52,029 bases of DNA from an uncultured Flavobacteriaceae bacterium (lineage in GTDB: Bacteria > Bacteroidota > Bacteroidia > Flavobacteriales > Flavobacteriaceae), in NCBI GenBank assembly GCA_937959395.1, contig CALGLR010000117.1, forward strand, positions 1 to 52,029. Reading direction: 5' to 3'. The notes below the pieces were generated by a model. The model made no database searches. It was not told the DNA's origin and saw only the letters and a list, made by a program, of their open reading frames with translations. Of this stretch, positions 6,794 to 15,779 are shown in pieces. Position 1 is the first letter of the stretch, and the number at the start of each line of letters is the position of its first letter. A program made the position numbers and the translations under genes.

Positions 6794-9652
6794 TTAGAAC
6801 TGATAGTTAATAGAAAAATTAAGCATCGTTCCTAATTGGCTAAAGTGGTAACCATCGTAAGTCATTTGAGAGTAACGTTGGTTAAATGTGATCAAATTAG
6901 ATGGCGAATTAGAAACTGGAGCACCATTTAAAATAGCTTGACCAGTTGGTGTAGCATCCGTAAATTCCCATTCAGGTAAAACATTAAGTAAATTATTTAC
7001 ATTTAATGATAATGTTAATTTATCTGTAGCACTATAGTTAATTCCTAAATCGGTAACTATTTTAGGAATAAACTCTGTTCTTAAATCAGATCCACCATCA
7101 GAAACTGCTCCAGCAGGAATGTCTGCTGGATTTAAAAATAAACCTTCAAGATCTTGTAAACCTTGCTGAGCAAATTTAGTTTTTCCGAAGAACGTATTAT
7201 TTAAATTGAAACCAAATTTACCAATATCGTAATTAGCTCCTAATATCCATTTTGTTTGTGGACGAGAAGTAAAGAACAAAGCTTCTTGAGTTTCATTAAC
7301 TACAGATTGTCCTGCATTAGCGACTAAAGGAATATCTTTTACGTCTCCATCTCTTTCATTTTGAATCGTATAGTTTCCAGATAAGTTAAGACCTAATTTA
7401 CCTGAGCCTAATTCTATGTTTTTGTAGCTAGCTACAAAATCAATTCCAGAAGTTTTAGTATCTATTGCATTAGAGAAGAAACTAATATCACTTAAATTAT
7501 TTCCTGTTAATAAAATATCTAAAGGATTAGTAGCATCACCACTTGGTCCTATTTCAGTACCTAAAACAATTCTGTCTTTTACTCCAATGTTATAATAATC
7601 TAAAGTAAAGCTTAAATTAGATGTGATTTTACCACCGAAACCAACAGTAAAGTTTGTAGAAGTTTCAGCATCTAAACTAGGAATACCTAATAAACCAGCT
7701 TGAGAAGAGACGTTATTTACTAATCCACCTACTTGTATTCCTTGACCAGGGATGAAACTAAATTGTGCTTTTTGAGTGAAAAGTTGGTGTAAGGTTGGAG
7801 CTCTAAATCCTGTAGAATAAGAACCTCTAACCGTATAATCCTCATTAATTTTGTATCGAGAACTTAATTTATAAACAAAAGCTTCACCAAAATCCGAATA
7901 ATTTTCTGCTCTTAGAGTAGCGCTTAAAAGAAAATCTTCAGTTGCATCATAATCAATACTAAAATAACCACCAATATTGTAACGGTCGAATTTTCCTGAA
8001 TTTTGAGGTGTGTTACCTGCAAATGAATCAGCACCACCACCATCGTAAGAGGCTAAGCCTCCTTCAATAACTTCGAATACTTCATTTCTAAACTCTGCAC
8101 CAAACCCAATACTAACTTGATCAGAAAGTACTCTAGAAATATCCATATTTCCTACATTATGAGAAAAACGCGTTCCACCTGGATCAAAAGATGTTGGACT
8201 ATTAGCCTGATATAAAGGAGAGCCTTCAACAATTTCACCATCATCAATAACACCATCGTTGTTTGCATCTACCCAAGTTGAAGGAGAAAACACAACATTA
8301 CGGTTATGAGATTGATTAACTTTATATGTTTGAGCATTTCCACCAGTTGTGAAACTTACATCTACATTCCATTCGTTAATTTTTGATTTAAAACCAACAG
8401 TACCGTTATAATCATTTAATAAACCTTCAAAAGTAGGAACATAACCATCATAACCACCAGCTGTGGTTGGATTGCTTCCTGGGAAGAAATCTGCTAAATA
8501 TGGAAAATCATCTACTGTTCTCCAGTAAGGTGTTCTATAGTTAGCAAAACTGTTTACTTTTTTATAGACATATGCTGCATTAAAATACAATTGCGAATTT
8601 TCATTTAAATCGTAACCACCATTTACTAAAAACTTAGAAGCGGCAGTTTCAGGAGAGCCATTTACATTTCCTGCATCTGGACGACGACCTAAAAACTCAT
8701 TTACAAAAGCTAAATCGGCAGGCGTGTTTCCAGTGAAATCGGCAGCTTCACCTGCAGCATCAACAGTACCTGGGCGGTTTGATAAATTTACTTTTGAAAA
8801 ATCAACAGTATAATTTATAAATCCTTTATCATCTCCTATAGAAGTACCATTATTTACAGCAAGGCCAAACATTTCGCCATCACCTTCAGCAGTAATACCA
8901 GTTCTAAGTGTAGCAGAACCTACTTTATAATTGTCTTTAAGTATGATATTCATTACCCCAGCAATGGCATCAGATCCATATTGAGCAGATGCACCATCAC
9001 GAAGTATTTCTACACGTTTAATAGCATCTGTAGGAATTGCAGAAATATCTGAACCTGTTTCACCACGACCTGGAGAGGTTTGTGTGTATAATAATGCACT
9101 TAAATTTTTACGCTTCCCATTAATAAGTATCAATGTTCTACTAGGTCCCATGTTTCTAATTTCATAAGGATCTAATAAAGACGTTGCATCATTTACTGGT
9201 GTTTGTACAGTGTTGAATGAGGGAATTCTATACTGTAACGCTTTATCAAAAGAAGCTTGACCAGTCGAAGCTAATTCTTTTGCTGGTAATACATCTACTG
9301 GAAGTGGCGTATCACGATTACTTCTTGGAGCAGTACGCGTACCAACAAGAATAACTTCATCTAATGCTTCTCCATCTGATAAAGTAATGTTGATTTGTGA
9401 ACGACCGTTCACTTTTTCTTCTTTTGTAGAATAGCCTACTGAGCTAAATACAAGTGTTCCTGACTCACTAACATCAATAGTGTAATTACCATCAAAGTCA
9501 GTAGCTGTCCCGTTTGTAGTACCTTTTTCAACTATATTTACACCAGCAAGGCCTTCACCATTACTATCTATTACTTTACCAGTAACAGACTCTTGTGCAA
9601 ATGCAAAAAAAGCAGTTAAAACAAACAAAAACATTAAAAAGGGTTTTTTCAT
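6794..9652 (-). CDS. TonB-dependent outer-membrane receptor
   Basis: A ligand-gated outer-membrane importer driven by TonB-ExbBD. From the ATG at 9652 (MKKPFLMF) it has a signal peptide ending near FFAFAQ, then a CarboxypepD_reg-like domain (SVTGKVIDSNGEGLAGVNIV), a plug domain (about residues 115-235, with RNMGPSRTLILINGKRK and RVEILRDGASAQYGSDAIAG) and a large beta-barrel ending in Phe, as outer-membrane proteins do. Length is 952 residues. An in-frame ATG at 9682 adds ten residues of leader sequence and is unlikely. No susD-like gene is adjacent, so it is not a classical SusCD pair. The ligand cannot be deduced. Confidence 0.92.
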   Translation of the reverse strand: MKKPFLMFLFVLTAFFAFAQESVTGKVIDSNGEGLAGVNIVEKGTTNGTATDFDGNYTIDVSESGTLVFSSVGYSTKEEKVNGRSQINITLSDGEALDEVILVGTRTAPRSNRDTPLPVDVLPAKELASTGQASFDKALQYRIPSFNTVQTPVNDATSLLDPYEIRNMGPSRTLILINGKRKNLSALLYTQTSPGRGETGSDISAIPTDAIKRVEILRDGASAQYGSDAIAGVMNIILKDNYKVGSATLRTGITAEGDGEMFGLAVNNGTSIGDDKGFINYTVDFSKVNLSNRPGTVDAAGEAADFTGNTPADLAFVNEFLGRRPDAGNVNGSPETAASKFLVNGGYDLNENSQLYFNAAYVYKKVNSFANYRTPYWRTVDDFPYLADFFPGSNPTTAGGYDGYVPTFEGLLNDYNGTVGFKSKINEWNVDVSFTTGGNAQTYKVNQSHNRNVVFSPSTWVDANNDGVIDDGEIVEGSPLYQANSPTSFDPGGTRFSHNVGNMDISRVLSDQVSIGFGAEFRNEVFEVIEGGLASYDGGGADSFAGNTPQNSGKFDRYNIGGYFSIDYDATEDFLLSATLRAENYSDFGEAFVYKLSSRYKINEDYTVRGSYSTGFRAPTLHQLFTQKAQFSFIPGQGIQVGGLVNNVSSQAGLLGIPSLDAETSTNFTVGFGGKITSNLSFTLDYYNIGVKDRIVLGTEIGPSGDATNPLDILLTGNNLSDISFFSNAIDTKTSGIDFVASYKNIELGSGKLGLNLSGNYTIQNERDGDVKDIPLVANAGQSVVNETQEALFFTSRPQTKWILGANYDIGKFGFNLNNTFFGKTKFAQQGLQDLEGLFLNPADIPAGAVSDGGSDLRTEFIPKIVTDLGINYSATDKLTLSLNVNNLLNVLPEWEFTDATPTGQAILNGAPVSNSPSNLITFNQRYSQMTYDGYHFSQLGTMLNFSINYQF

Positions 9653-9807
9653 AAAAAATTTAATTGGATTAATATCTGGCAAAAGTCCAATTTAATCGCC
9701 AAATATCCACGCATTGAACAAAAAGTAATAAACATTTTATCAAAAAGGAATGTTAATAACGTTAAAAATGGCATAAAATTAGTTAAGAAATAATCATTGT
9801 ATAATAG

Positions 9808-9815
9808 TATATTTG
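9808..9815 (+). promoter_or_regulatory. Candidate -7 box for ychF
   Basis: TATATTTG fits TAnnTTTG about 100 bases upstream of ychF. I see no good TTG at the expected -33 distance, so only the -7 half is supported. Confidence 0.4.
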
Positions 9816-9876
9816 CAGTCGTAAAAAGAAGTTTTCGTTTCTAATATTTTCGAATCGAAAAAAAATAAAAAACTGA

Positions 9877-9918
9877 GATTCCCTTAGAAATTTGGGAAAG
9901 AAAAATAAATTTTTCATG
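9877..9918 (+). promoter_or_regulatory. ychF leader: hairpin plus palindrome abutting the start
   Basis: TTCCC/GGGAA arms (9879-9883 with 9894-9898) are followed by GAAAAATAAATTTTTC (9900-9915) and directly by the ATG at 9916. The 16-base palindrome is identical to those before serA and serC, although ychF is on the other strand and over 5 kb away. Confidence 0.65.
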
Positions 9919-11010
9919 AAAGCAGGAATAGTAGGCTTACCAAACGTAGGAAAATCGACCTTATTTAATTGTTTATCGAATGCAAAAGCACAAAGTGCTA
10001 ATTTTCCATTTTGTACTATCGAACCCAACATAGGAGTGGTAAATGTACCAGACACAAGATTGGAAAAATTAGAAGAATTGGTGAATCCAGAACGTGTTAT
10101 TCCTGCAACAGTAGAAATTGTTGATATCGCAGGTTTAGTAAAAGGTGCTAGTAAAGGTGAGGGTTTGGGAAATCAATTTTTGGCCAATATTAGAGAAACT
10201 GATGCGATTTTACATGTTTTACGTTGTTTTGATAATGATAACATTATTCATGTAGATGAAAGTGTAGATCCTATAAGAGATAAAGAAACTATTGATATTG
10301 AATTGCAATTAAAAGATTTAGATACCGTAGAGAAAAAGCTTGATAAAGTTAAACGCGCTGCAAAAACTGGAAATAAAGAAGCTCAAAAAGAAGAAGCTGT
10401 ATTGTTAAAGTTGAAAGCTGGATTAGAAGCAGGGCAATCTGTTAGAGCTATTTCCTTTTCTGATGAAGAGTATATTGATTATGTAAAACCAGCGCAATTG
10501 ATCACAGAAAAACCTGTTTTATATGTTTGTAATGTAGACGAAGGAGCAGCAGTTTCAGGAAATGACTATGTAAATAGGGTAAAGGAAGCTGTAAAAAATG
10601 AAGATGCAGAAGTTTTGGTTCTTGCAGTTGGTACTGAAGCAGATATTAATGAATTAGATGATTATGAAGAACGCCAAATGTTCTTACAAGATATTGGTTT
10701 AAATGAACCAGGATCTGCAAAATTAATTCGTTCTGCTTATAAATTACTAAATCAGCAAACGTATTTTACTGCAGGTGTCAAAGAAGTACGTGCTTGGACA
10801 GTAAATATTGGAGCTAGTGCGCCTCAGGCGGCTGGTGTTATTCATACCGATTTTGAAAAAGGGTTTATTCGTGCTGAAGTTATTGGCTATAACGATTATG
10901 TGTCTTTTGGTACAGAAGCTAAAGTTAAAGAAGCTGGTAAAATGAGAGTAGAAGGTAAAAATTATACAGTTAAAGACGGAGATGTGATGCATTTCTTATT
11001 TAATGTATAA
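9916..11010 (+). CDS. ychF: Redox-regulated ATPase YchF (Obg family)
   Basis: A universally conserved P-loop NTPase of the Obg family, ATP-preferring, that associates with ribosomes. It shows the P-loop GLPNVGKST at the extreme N-terminus, DIAGLVKGASKGEGLGNQFL (switch II and G3) near residue 67, a C-terminal TGS domain and the terminal motif KDGDVMHFLFNV. It has 364 residues, the usual size. The start is the ATG at 9916 because MKAGIVGLPNVG is the standard N-terminus; an earlier in-frame start would only translate the leader palindrome. It is monocistronic. Confidence 0.97.
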   Translation: MKAGIVGLPNVGKSTLFNCLSNAKAQSANFPFCTIEPNIGVVNVPDTRLEKLEELVNPERVIPATVEIVDIAGLVKGASKGEGLGNQFLANIRETDAILHVLRCFDNDNIIHVDESVDPIRDKETIDIELQLKDLDTVEKKLDKVKRAAKTGNKEAQKEEAVLLKLKAGLEAGQSVRAISFSDEEYIDYVKPAQLITEKPVLYVCNVDEGAAVSGNDYVNRVKEAVKNEDAEVLVLAVGTEADINELDDYEERQMFLQDIGLNEPGSAKLIRSAYKLLNQQTYFTAGVKEVRAWTVNIGASAPQAAGVIHTDFEKGFIRAEVIGYNDYVSFGTEAKVKEAGKMRVEGKNYTVKDGDVMHFLFNV

Positions 11011-11045
11011 AAAAGTTGATTATTGCCTCTAAAGTTTCTCTCACT

Positions 11046-11126
11046 CATGCGAACACCTCTATAATCCCCTCAAGGGGATAGCCATATGAGTAATGTCCTC
11101 TCGAGGGGATTATAGGGATGTTCATG
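11046..11126. repeat. REP-like inverted repeat with AATCCCCTC core
   Basis: The arms begin CATGCGAACACC and end GGATGTTCATG, and both contain CTATAATCCCCTC in opposite orientation. A further degenerate piece (TAATGTCCTGTAAAGG) follows up to about 11175. The core word ATAATCCCCTCGAGGGGATA also occurs in the loops of the array at 49100-50121, so the two regions share a module. The rest of the 204-base gap holds no gene. Confidence 0.65.
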
Positions 11127-11214
11127 AAATTTTTTAGATTATAAGTAATGTCCTGTAAAGGATTAAAGGGGATATAATTAAACATACCTTTTAAATCATT
11201 TAACTTTTATATTT

Positions 11215-11664
11215 ATGGAATTAATTGAAATAAGAACCTTAATCGAAGCAGATATTAAAGTCTGTTTTGACTTGTCTCGTAGTATAGACTCTCATAAAGA
11301 ATCACTAAAACATTCGAAAGAAAAGGCCATCGCAGGAAAAACCTCTGGTTTGATTGATTTAAATGAACAAGTAACATGGGAGGCTACTCATTTTGGAATA
11401 AAACAGCAACTAACATCAAAAATAACAGAATTTGAATCGCCTACTTATTTTGTAGATGAAATGATTTCTGGAGCATTTAAATATTTTAGACATGAACATC
11501 GTTTCATTGAAGACCGAGGAAAAACACTAATGGTTGATAAATTATATTTCAAATCCCCTTATGGTTTTGTAGGTAAGCTTGTAAATAAAATGATATTGAA
11601 ACGTTATTTAACGCGTTTACTTGTAACCAGAAATTCTTTCCTAAAAACTCAGGCTGAGGCATAA
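11215..11664 (+). CDS. SRPBCC-fold protein
   Basis: A 149-residue protein resembling the START/SRPBCC ligand-binding superfamily. It has an N-terminal strand (MELIEIRTLIEADIKVCFDLSRSIDSH), a central VTWEATHFGIKQQLTSKI and YFVDEMISGAFKYFRHEHRF (strands of the helix-grip fold), and a long C-terminal helix. Bacteroidota homologues are sometimes named cell division proteins without proof. It is single, between two repeat-rich gaps. The ligand is unknown. Confidence 0.75.
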   Translation: MELIEIRTLIEADIKVCFDLSRSIDSHKESLKHSKEKAIAGKTSGLIDLNEQVTWEATHFGIKQQLTSKITEFESPTYFVDEMISGAFKYFRHEHRFIEDRGKTLMVDKLYFKSPYGFVGKLVNKMILKRYLTRLLVTRNSFLKTQAEA

Positions 11665-11666
11665 AA

Positions 11667-11718
11667 AAAGAGGAAAAATAGATTCCCTCTTCTTTCTTGG
11701 ATCATATTTAAATGATCC
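11667..11718 (+). terminator. Hairpins between convergent genes
   Basis: AAGAGG/CCTCTT arms (about 11669-11693) lie directly after the SRPBCC stop and are followed by a T-rich stretch, consistent with an intrinsic terminator. A second palindrome, GGATCAT with ATGATCC (11699-11718), lies before the stop of the opposing gene. Confidence 0.5.
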
Positions 11719-11731
11719 GAATCAAAACAAA

Positions 11732-13143
11732 TTAATTAATAATCATTTTCTTAAAAACGGTTTTACTGTTGCTTTTTATAGAAACAAAGTAAGTTGCAGC
11801 ATTTAAATCTGAAACATCTACAGTAAAATCAGTATTTGTTATATCGATGGTTTTTAAAACCTGGCCTTGAAGTGTATATAATTTAAAAAGGCCTTTACTA
11901 TTTTCTGGTAAACTTATATTTAGTTTTTCTTTAGCAGGATTAGGGTATACCTTTACTAAATCGCTAAAACTGTAATCACTTGTTGATAATACATTAAGAT
12001 TTATTGGATAAAGTGTGCCACCAATTGGTAGCTTATCATTAGGTCTTGCTCTAAAATTATTCCAAACTTCTTGGTTGTTATTTGGATTTGGTCTAACAAC
12101 ATATGGTCCATCATAAATCTTATTAGGATTAGACCATGGCGTAGCATTATTATGATTTTTCTCTAAACATGTATTTTATAAACATAATTTGGCCTTTCAG
12201 ACAATTCATGTTGAGTAGACCAAGGTCCCATTACTGCAAAATAATCTGGATTTTGTCCAGGCATGGTTGATGGTAAAGTAATTCTATTGTTTTCAATTAA
12301 ATTATCACCATCATCGCCACTATGAAAACTTATTTCTTGTCTAAAATCATTATCATAAACAACATTATATCTTACACCATAGCCTTGAAGTGATATATGT
12401 CTTAAGTGAGTTATTTCACATCCAGTTATTAAATTATAGCCTTCTAGAATGAAGAAATAACCGTGAGCTCCTCCGTGTTTATTAAAAACACCATCCACTT
12501 TTAAGTCTCTTAAAGTAGTATGTTCGGCTCCGCACCGTAATGGGAAATCTGCACTATTAATAATGTTTACTTTATCTAACCAGCAATCTTTAGAATCTTT
12601 AAATTTCACAGAAACGTTTTCGTTTCCAGGTAATTCGTTATTGGCATTTGTTCCTATATTCCAATCATATTGTGGGGTTCCCCAGCTTCCTTGAATAGTT
12701 AATTTATAAATTCCGCTTTTTTCTACTCTATTTCCGAAAAGAAAAGCATTACCATTATTCATGTATATAGTACATTTTACACCATTTCTACTTTCTCCAA
12801 TAAGAGAAACATTAGATTTCATGCGAACCGTTCTATTAATTCTATATTCTCCATTTTTTAATAAGACAGCACCGCCGCCTTGATTAGAAACAGAATTAAT
12901 GGCAGAATTAATGGCGTCGCTATTTGCGCCATCATTTAATGTTTGTTTGATAATTTGATTTTCTATAAAAGGTATACCACCTCTTACACCAGCAGTAACC
13001 CATTTTTCCATTTGCGGATAATCTGGATCAAATTTGTTTTCATCAAAAGTTACACCAGGATCTCCAACTTCGAGAAGTTGAGAGAAAGATGTGGAGCTAA
13101 GGAATAACATGATAAAAACAAGAATATAATCTTGTTTTCTCAT
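11732..13143 (-). pseudogene. Secreted beta-helix protein with T9SS tail, frameshifted
   Basis: The N-terminal part (start ATG 13143, MRKQDYILVF, signal peptide to about STSFSQ) is a right-handed parallel beta-helix of the pectate-lyase-3 type: a DGANSDAINSAINSV segment, GGGAVLLKNGEYRI and then repeated beta-rungs. This frame stops at 12163. The minus-strand reading continues in another frame (PWSNPNKIYDGPYVVRPNP) to 11732 and encodes a typical type IX secretion tail (KVYPNPAKEKLNISLPE, ending VFKKMIIN). The break lies near the run of four T at 12174-12177; one extra base there would join the frames as VYKNTCLEKN. The joined protein would be about 470 residues. The fold suggests action on a polysaccharide, but no catalytic residues are recognised. 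It is either a real pseudogene or a sequencing error. Confidence 0.8.
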
Positions 13144-13477
13144 ACTAAAGGGGATTAGGTGGATAATAGCGTTATTATTACACAAGGCAAATGTATGTAA
13201 AAAAACATAAAAATTATTAATAATGTTAAATATTTATTGATATAATGTTTTTTTTATCATAAAAAATGACAAAAATAGATTATTGACGTTTTTATATTGG
13301 GGCAAAATATTTTTTTATTCTAAGAATTTGTTCAGAATTCTAACTTTATGACATTAGGGTTTTTAAACTAATTAACAATGGGTTGTTAATTACTTTGTAC
13401 AAACACTATTTCAATTTTTAACATGATATGCTATATTAGCAATCAATCTATCACGAAATTTCGCACTCAAATAACCT

Positions 13478-15337
13478 ATGTCTAAAGAAACCAAATATAC
13501 CGAAGATAATATACGCTCGCTAGATTGGAAAGAACACATCCGTATGCGTCCAGGCATGTATATTGGTAAATTAGGTGACGGTTCTTCTCCAGATGATGGT
13601 ATCTATATTCTTTTAAAGGAAGTTCTTGATAATTCCATTGATGAGTATGTCATGGGAGCAGGAAAAACTATAGAAATTTCTGTGCAAGGAAGCAAAGTTA
13701 TTGTTCGCGATTATGGTCGTGGAATTCCATTAGGAAAAGTGGTCGATGTTGTTTCTAAAATGAATACTGGTGGGAAATACGATTCTAAGGCTTTTAAAAA
13801 ATCGGTAGGATTAAATGGAGTAGGAACAAAGGCAGTAAATGCATTATCGTCTTATTTTAGAGTAGAATCTACTCGAGATAACAAGTCGGCTTCAGCAGAA
13901 TTTGAACAAGGAAATTTAACCAATCAAGATTTATTAGATGACACGTCTCGTAGAAAAGGAACAAAAGTCTCTTTTATTCCTGATGAAATAATCTTCAAAA
14001 ATTATAAGTATAGAAGTGAGTATGTTGTAAAAATGCTTAAAAACTATGTTTATCTAAACCCTGGATTAACGATAGTTTTTAATGGTGAAAAATTTTACAG
14101 TGAGAATGGATTAAAAGATTTATTATCTGAAAACATTAATGAAACAGATTTATTGTATCCTATTATTCATTTAAGAGGTGATGATATTGAAGTGGCCTTA
14201 ACACATAGTAAAACTCAATATAGTGAAGAGTATCATTCTTTTGTAAATGGTCAAAACACAACACAAGGAGGGACACATTTAGCAGCCTTTAGAGAGGCTT
14301 TGGTAAAAACGATAAGAGAATTTTACGGAAAAAACTATGAAGCTTCAGATATTAGAAAATCTGTAGTATGTGCTATTGCAATAAAAGTAATGGAGCCTAT
14401 TTTTGAGAGTCAAACAAAAACGAAACTGGGCTCTACAGATATGGGAGGAGAGCTACCAACGGTAAGAACCTATATTAATGACTTTTTAAAAACACAGTTA
14501 GATAATTATCTACATAAGAATTCAGATGCTGCTGAGAAAATTCAGCGTAAAATATTACAAGCAGAACGCGAACGTAAAGAATTATCTGGAATAAGGAAAT
14601 TAGCAAAAGACAGAGCTAAAAAAGCAAGTTTACATAATAAGAAGTTACGAGATTGCCGTGTCCATTTTGGTGATGCTAAAAACCCAAGAAATTTAGAGTC
14701 GACTTTATTTATTACTGAGGGAGATTCAGCTTCTGGTAGTATTACAAAATCTAGAGATGTAAATACGCAAGCCGTATTTAGTTTAAAAGGGAAACCTCTT
14801 AATTGTTATGGTTTAACGAAGAAAATTGTTTATGAAAATGAAGAGTTTAACTTATTACAAGCCGCTCTAAATATTGAAGAATCTCTTGAAGACTTACGCT
14901 ATAATAATGTCGTTATTGCTACTGATGCCGATGTAGATGGTATGCATATTCGATTATTGCTAATTACATTTTTCCTTCAGTTTTTCCCAGAAGTTATAAA
15001 AGAAGGACATTTATATATACTACAAACCCCTTTATTTAGGGTTAGAAATAAGAAAGAAACTATTTATTGCTATACAGAACAGGAAAGAATTAATGCTATT
15101 GAAAAATTAAAACCAAAACCAGAAATAACTCGATTTAAAGGTTTAGGTGAAATTTCCCCTGATGAATTTCAACATTTTATTGGTGATGACATCCGTTTAG
15201 ATCCAATTATGTTGGACGATAATATGTCTATCGAAGATCTATTGTCTTTCTATATGGGAAAAAACACACCCACTCGACAAGAGTTTATTATTGATAATTT
15301 AAAAGTAGAAATGGATCTAATTAAAAATCAAGAATAG
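13478..15337 (+). CDS. parE: DNA topoisomerase IV subunit B
   Basis: ATPase subunit of topoisomerase IV, which decatenates chromosomes. It has a GHKL ATPase domain ([50 protein letters not shown]), a transducer domain ([11 protein letters not shown]) and a TOPRIM domain ([11 protein letters not shown] and [14 protein letters not shown]). The 619 residues fit the short ParE/GyrB form without the GyrB insert. Pairing with parC downstream favours topoisomerase IV over gyrase. The upstream 292 bases are AT-rich and hold no gene; I found no convincing complete promoter there. Confidence 0.93.
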   Translation: MSKETKYTEDNIRSLDWKEHIRMRPGMYIGKLGDGSSPDDGIYILLKEVLDNSIDEYVMGAGKTIEISVQGSKVIVRDYGRGIPLGKVVDVVSKMNTGGKYDSKAFKKSVGLNGVGTKAVNALSSYFRVESTRDNKSASAEFEQGNLTNQDLLDDTSRRKGTKVSFIPDEIIFKNYKYRSEYVVKMLKNYVYLNPGLTIVFNGEKFYSENGLKDLLSENINETDLLYPIIHLRGDDIEVALTHSKTQYSEEYHSFVNGQNTTQGGTHLAAFREALVKTIREFYGKNYEASDIRKSVVCAIAIKVMEPIFESQTKTKLGSTDMGGELPTVRTYINDFLKTQLDNYLHKNSDAAEKIQRKILQAERERKELSGIRKLAKDRAKKASLHNKKLRDCRVHFGDAKNPRNLESTLFITEGDSASGSITKSRDVNTQAVFSLKGKPLNCYGLTKKIVYENEEFNLLQAALNIEESLEDLRYNNVVIATDADVDGMHIRLLLITFFLQFFPEVIKEGHLYILQTPLFRVRNKKETIYCYTEQERINAIEKLKPKPEITRFKGLGEISPDEFQHFIGDDIRLDPIMLDDNMSIEDLLSFYMGKNTPTRQEFIIDNLKVEMDLIKNQE

Positions 15338-15338
15338 T

Positions 15339-15560
15339 ATGAAACACGAAAATTTAAAGCGTTTACTCGGATTATTATCGTTCATCATTTTAATCATTTG
15401 TTTAGTTCAAGTTTTCAATCATAATTTAGGCATAAAAGAAAATAAAATGTTCTATGCAATTACATTTTTTAGCGGACTATTAGTCGCCATACTGAGTATC
15501 GATTTATATCGGTTATCTATCAATAAAAAGAATAAGACAACAAATGTTATAAACAGTTAG
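15339..15560 (+). CDS. Small two-helix membrane protein between parE and parC
   Basis: A 73-residue protein with two hydrophobic segments (about residues 9-27 and 40-57) and a lysine-rich tail. It begins one base after the parE stop, so it is probably co-translated with parE. I do not recognise a family and assign no function. A hairpin repeat follows it before parC. Confidence 0.65.
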   Translation: MKHENLKRLLGLLSFIILIICLVQVFNHNLGIKENKMFYAITFFSGLLVAILSIDLYRLSINKKNKTTNVINS

Positions 15561-15585
15561 CATTTAAGATAAATACTAAATATAC

Positions 15586-15667
15586 TGTCCCCTCGAGCGC
15601 AGTCGAGAGGTTTTTATATACCGAAAGCATTAATAATAACAAGGTCTCGACTGCGCTCGACCAGACA
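15586..15667. repeat. REP-like inverted repeat (TCGAGCGCAGTCGA family)
   Basis: The left arm is TGTCCCCTCGAGCGCAGTCG and the right arm ends CGACTGCGCTCGACCAGACA, with a loop of about 30 bases. Each arm is itself partly palindromic. A related arm occurs at 48366-48388. It sits in the gap between the small membrane gene and parC, so parC may need its own promoter. Confidence 0.7.
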
Positions 15668-15779
15668 TTTATAATGTATTTGATGATTTTTGTAATGTAC
15701 TTAGAACAAATACTATAAATTATAAAACAAGATTAGATTTTTGTAGCTATTATAATAGTTATAGAAATGGAATAAAAGA

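Noticed and set aside
6794-9652. SusCD polysaccharide-utilisation locus
   Set aside because: No susD-like gene, sulfatase or glycosidase adjoins the receptor; the GH16 gene is about 9 kb away with housekeeping genes between.
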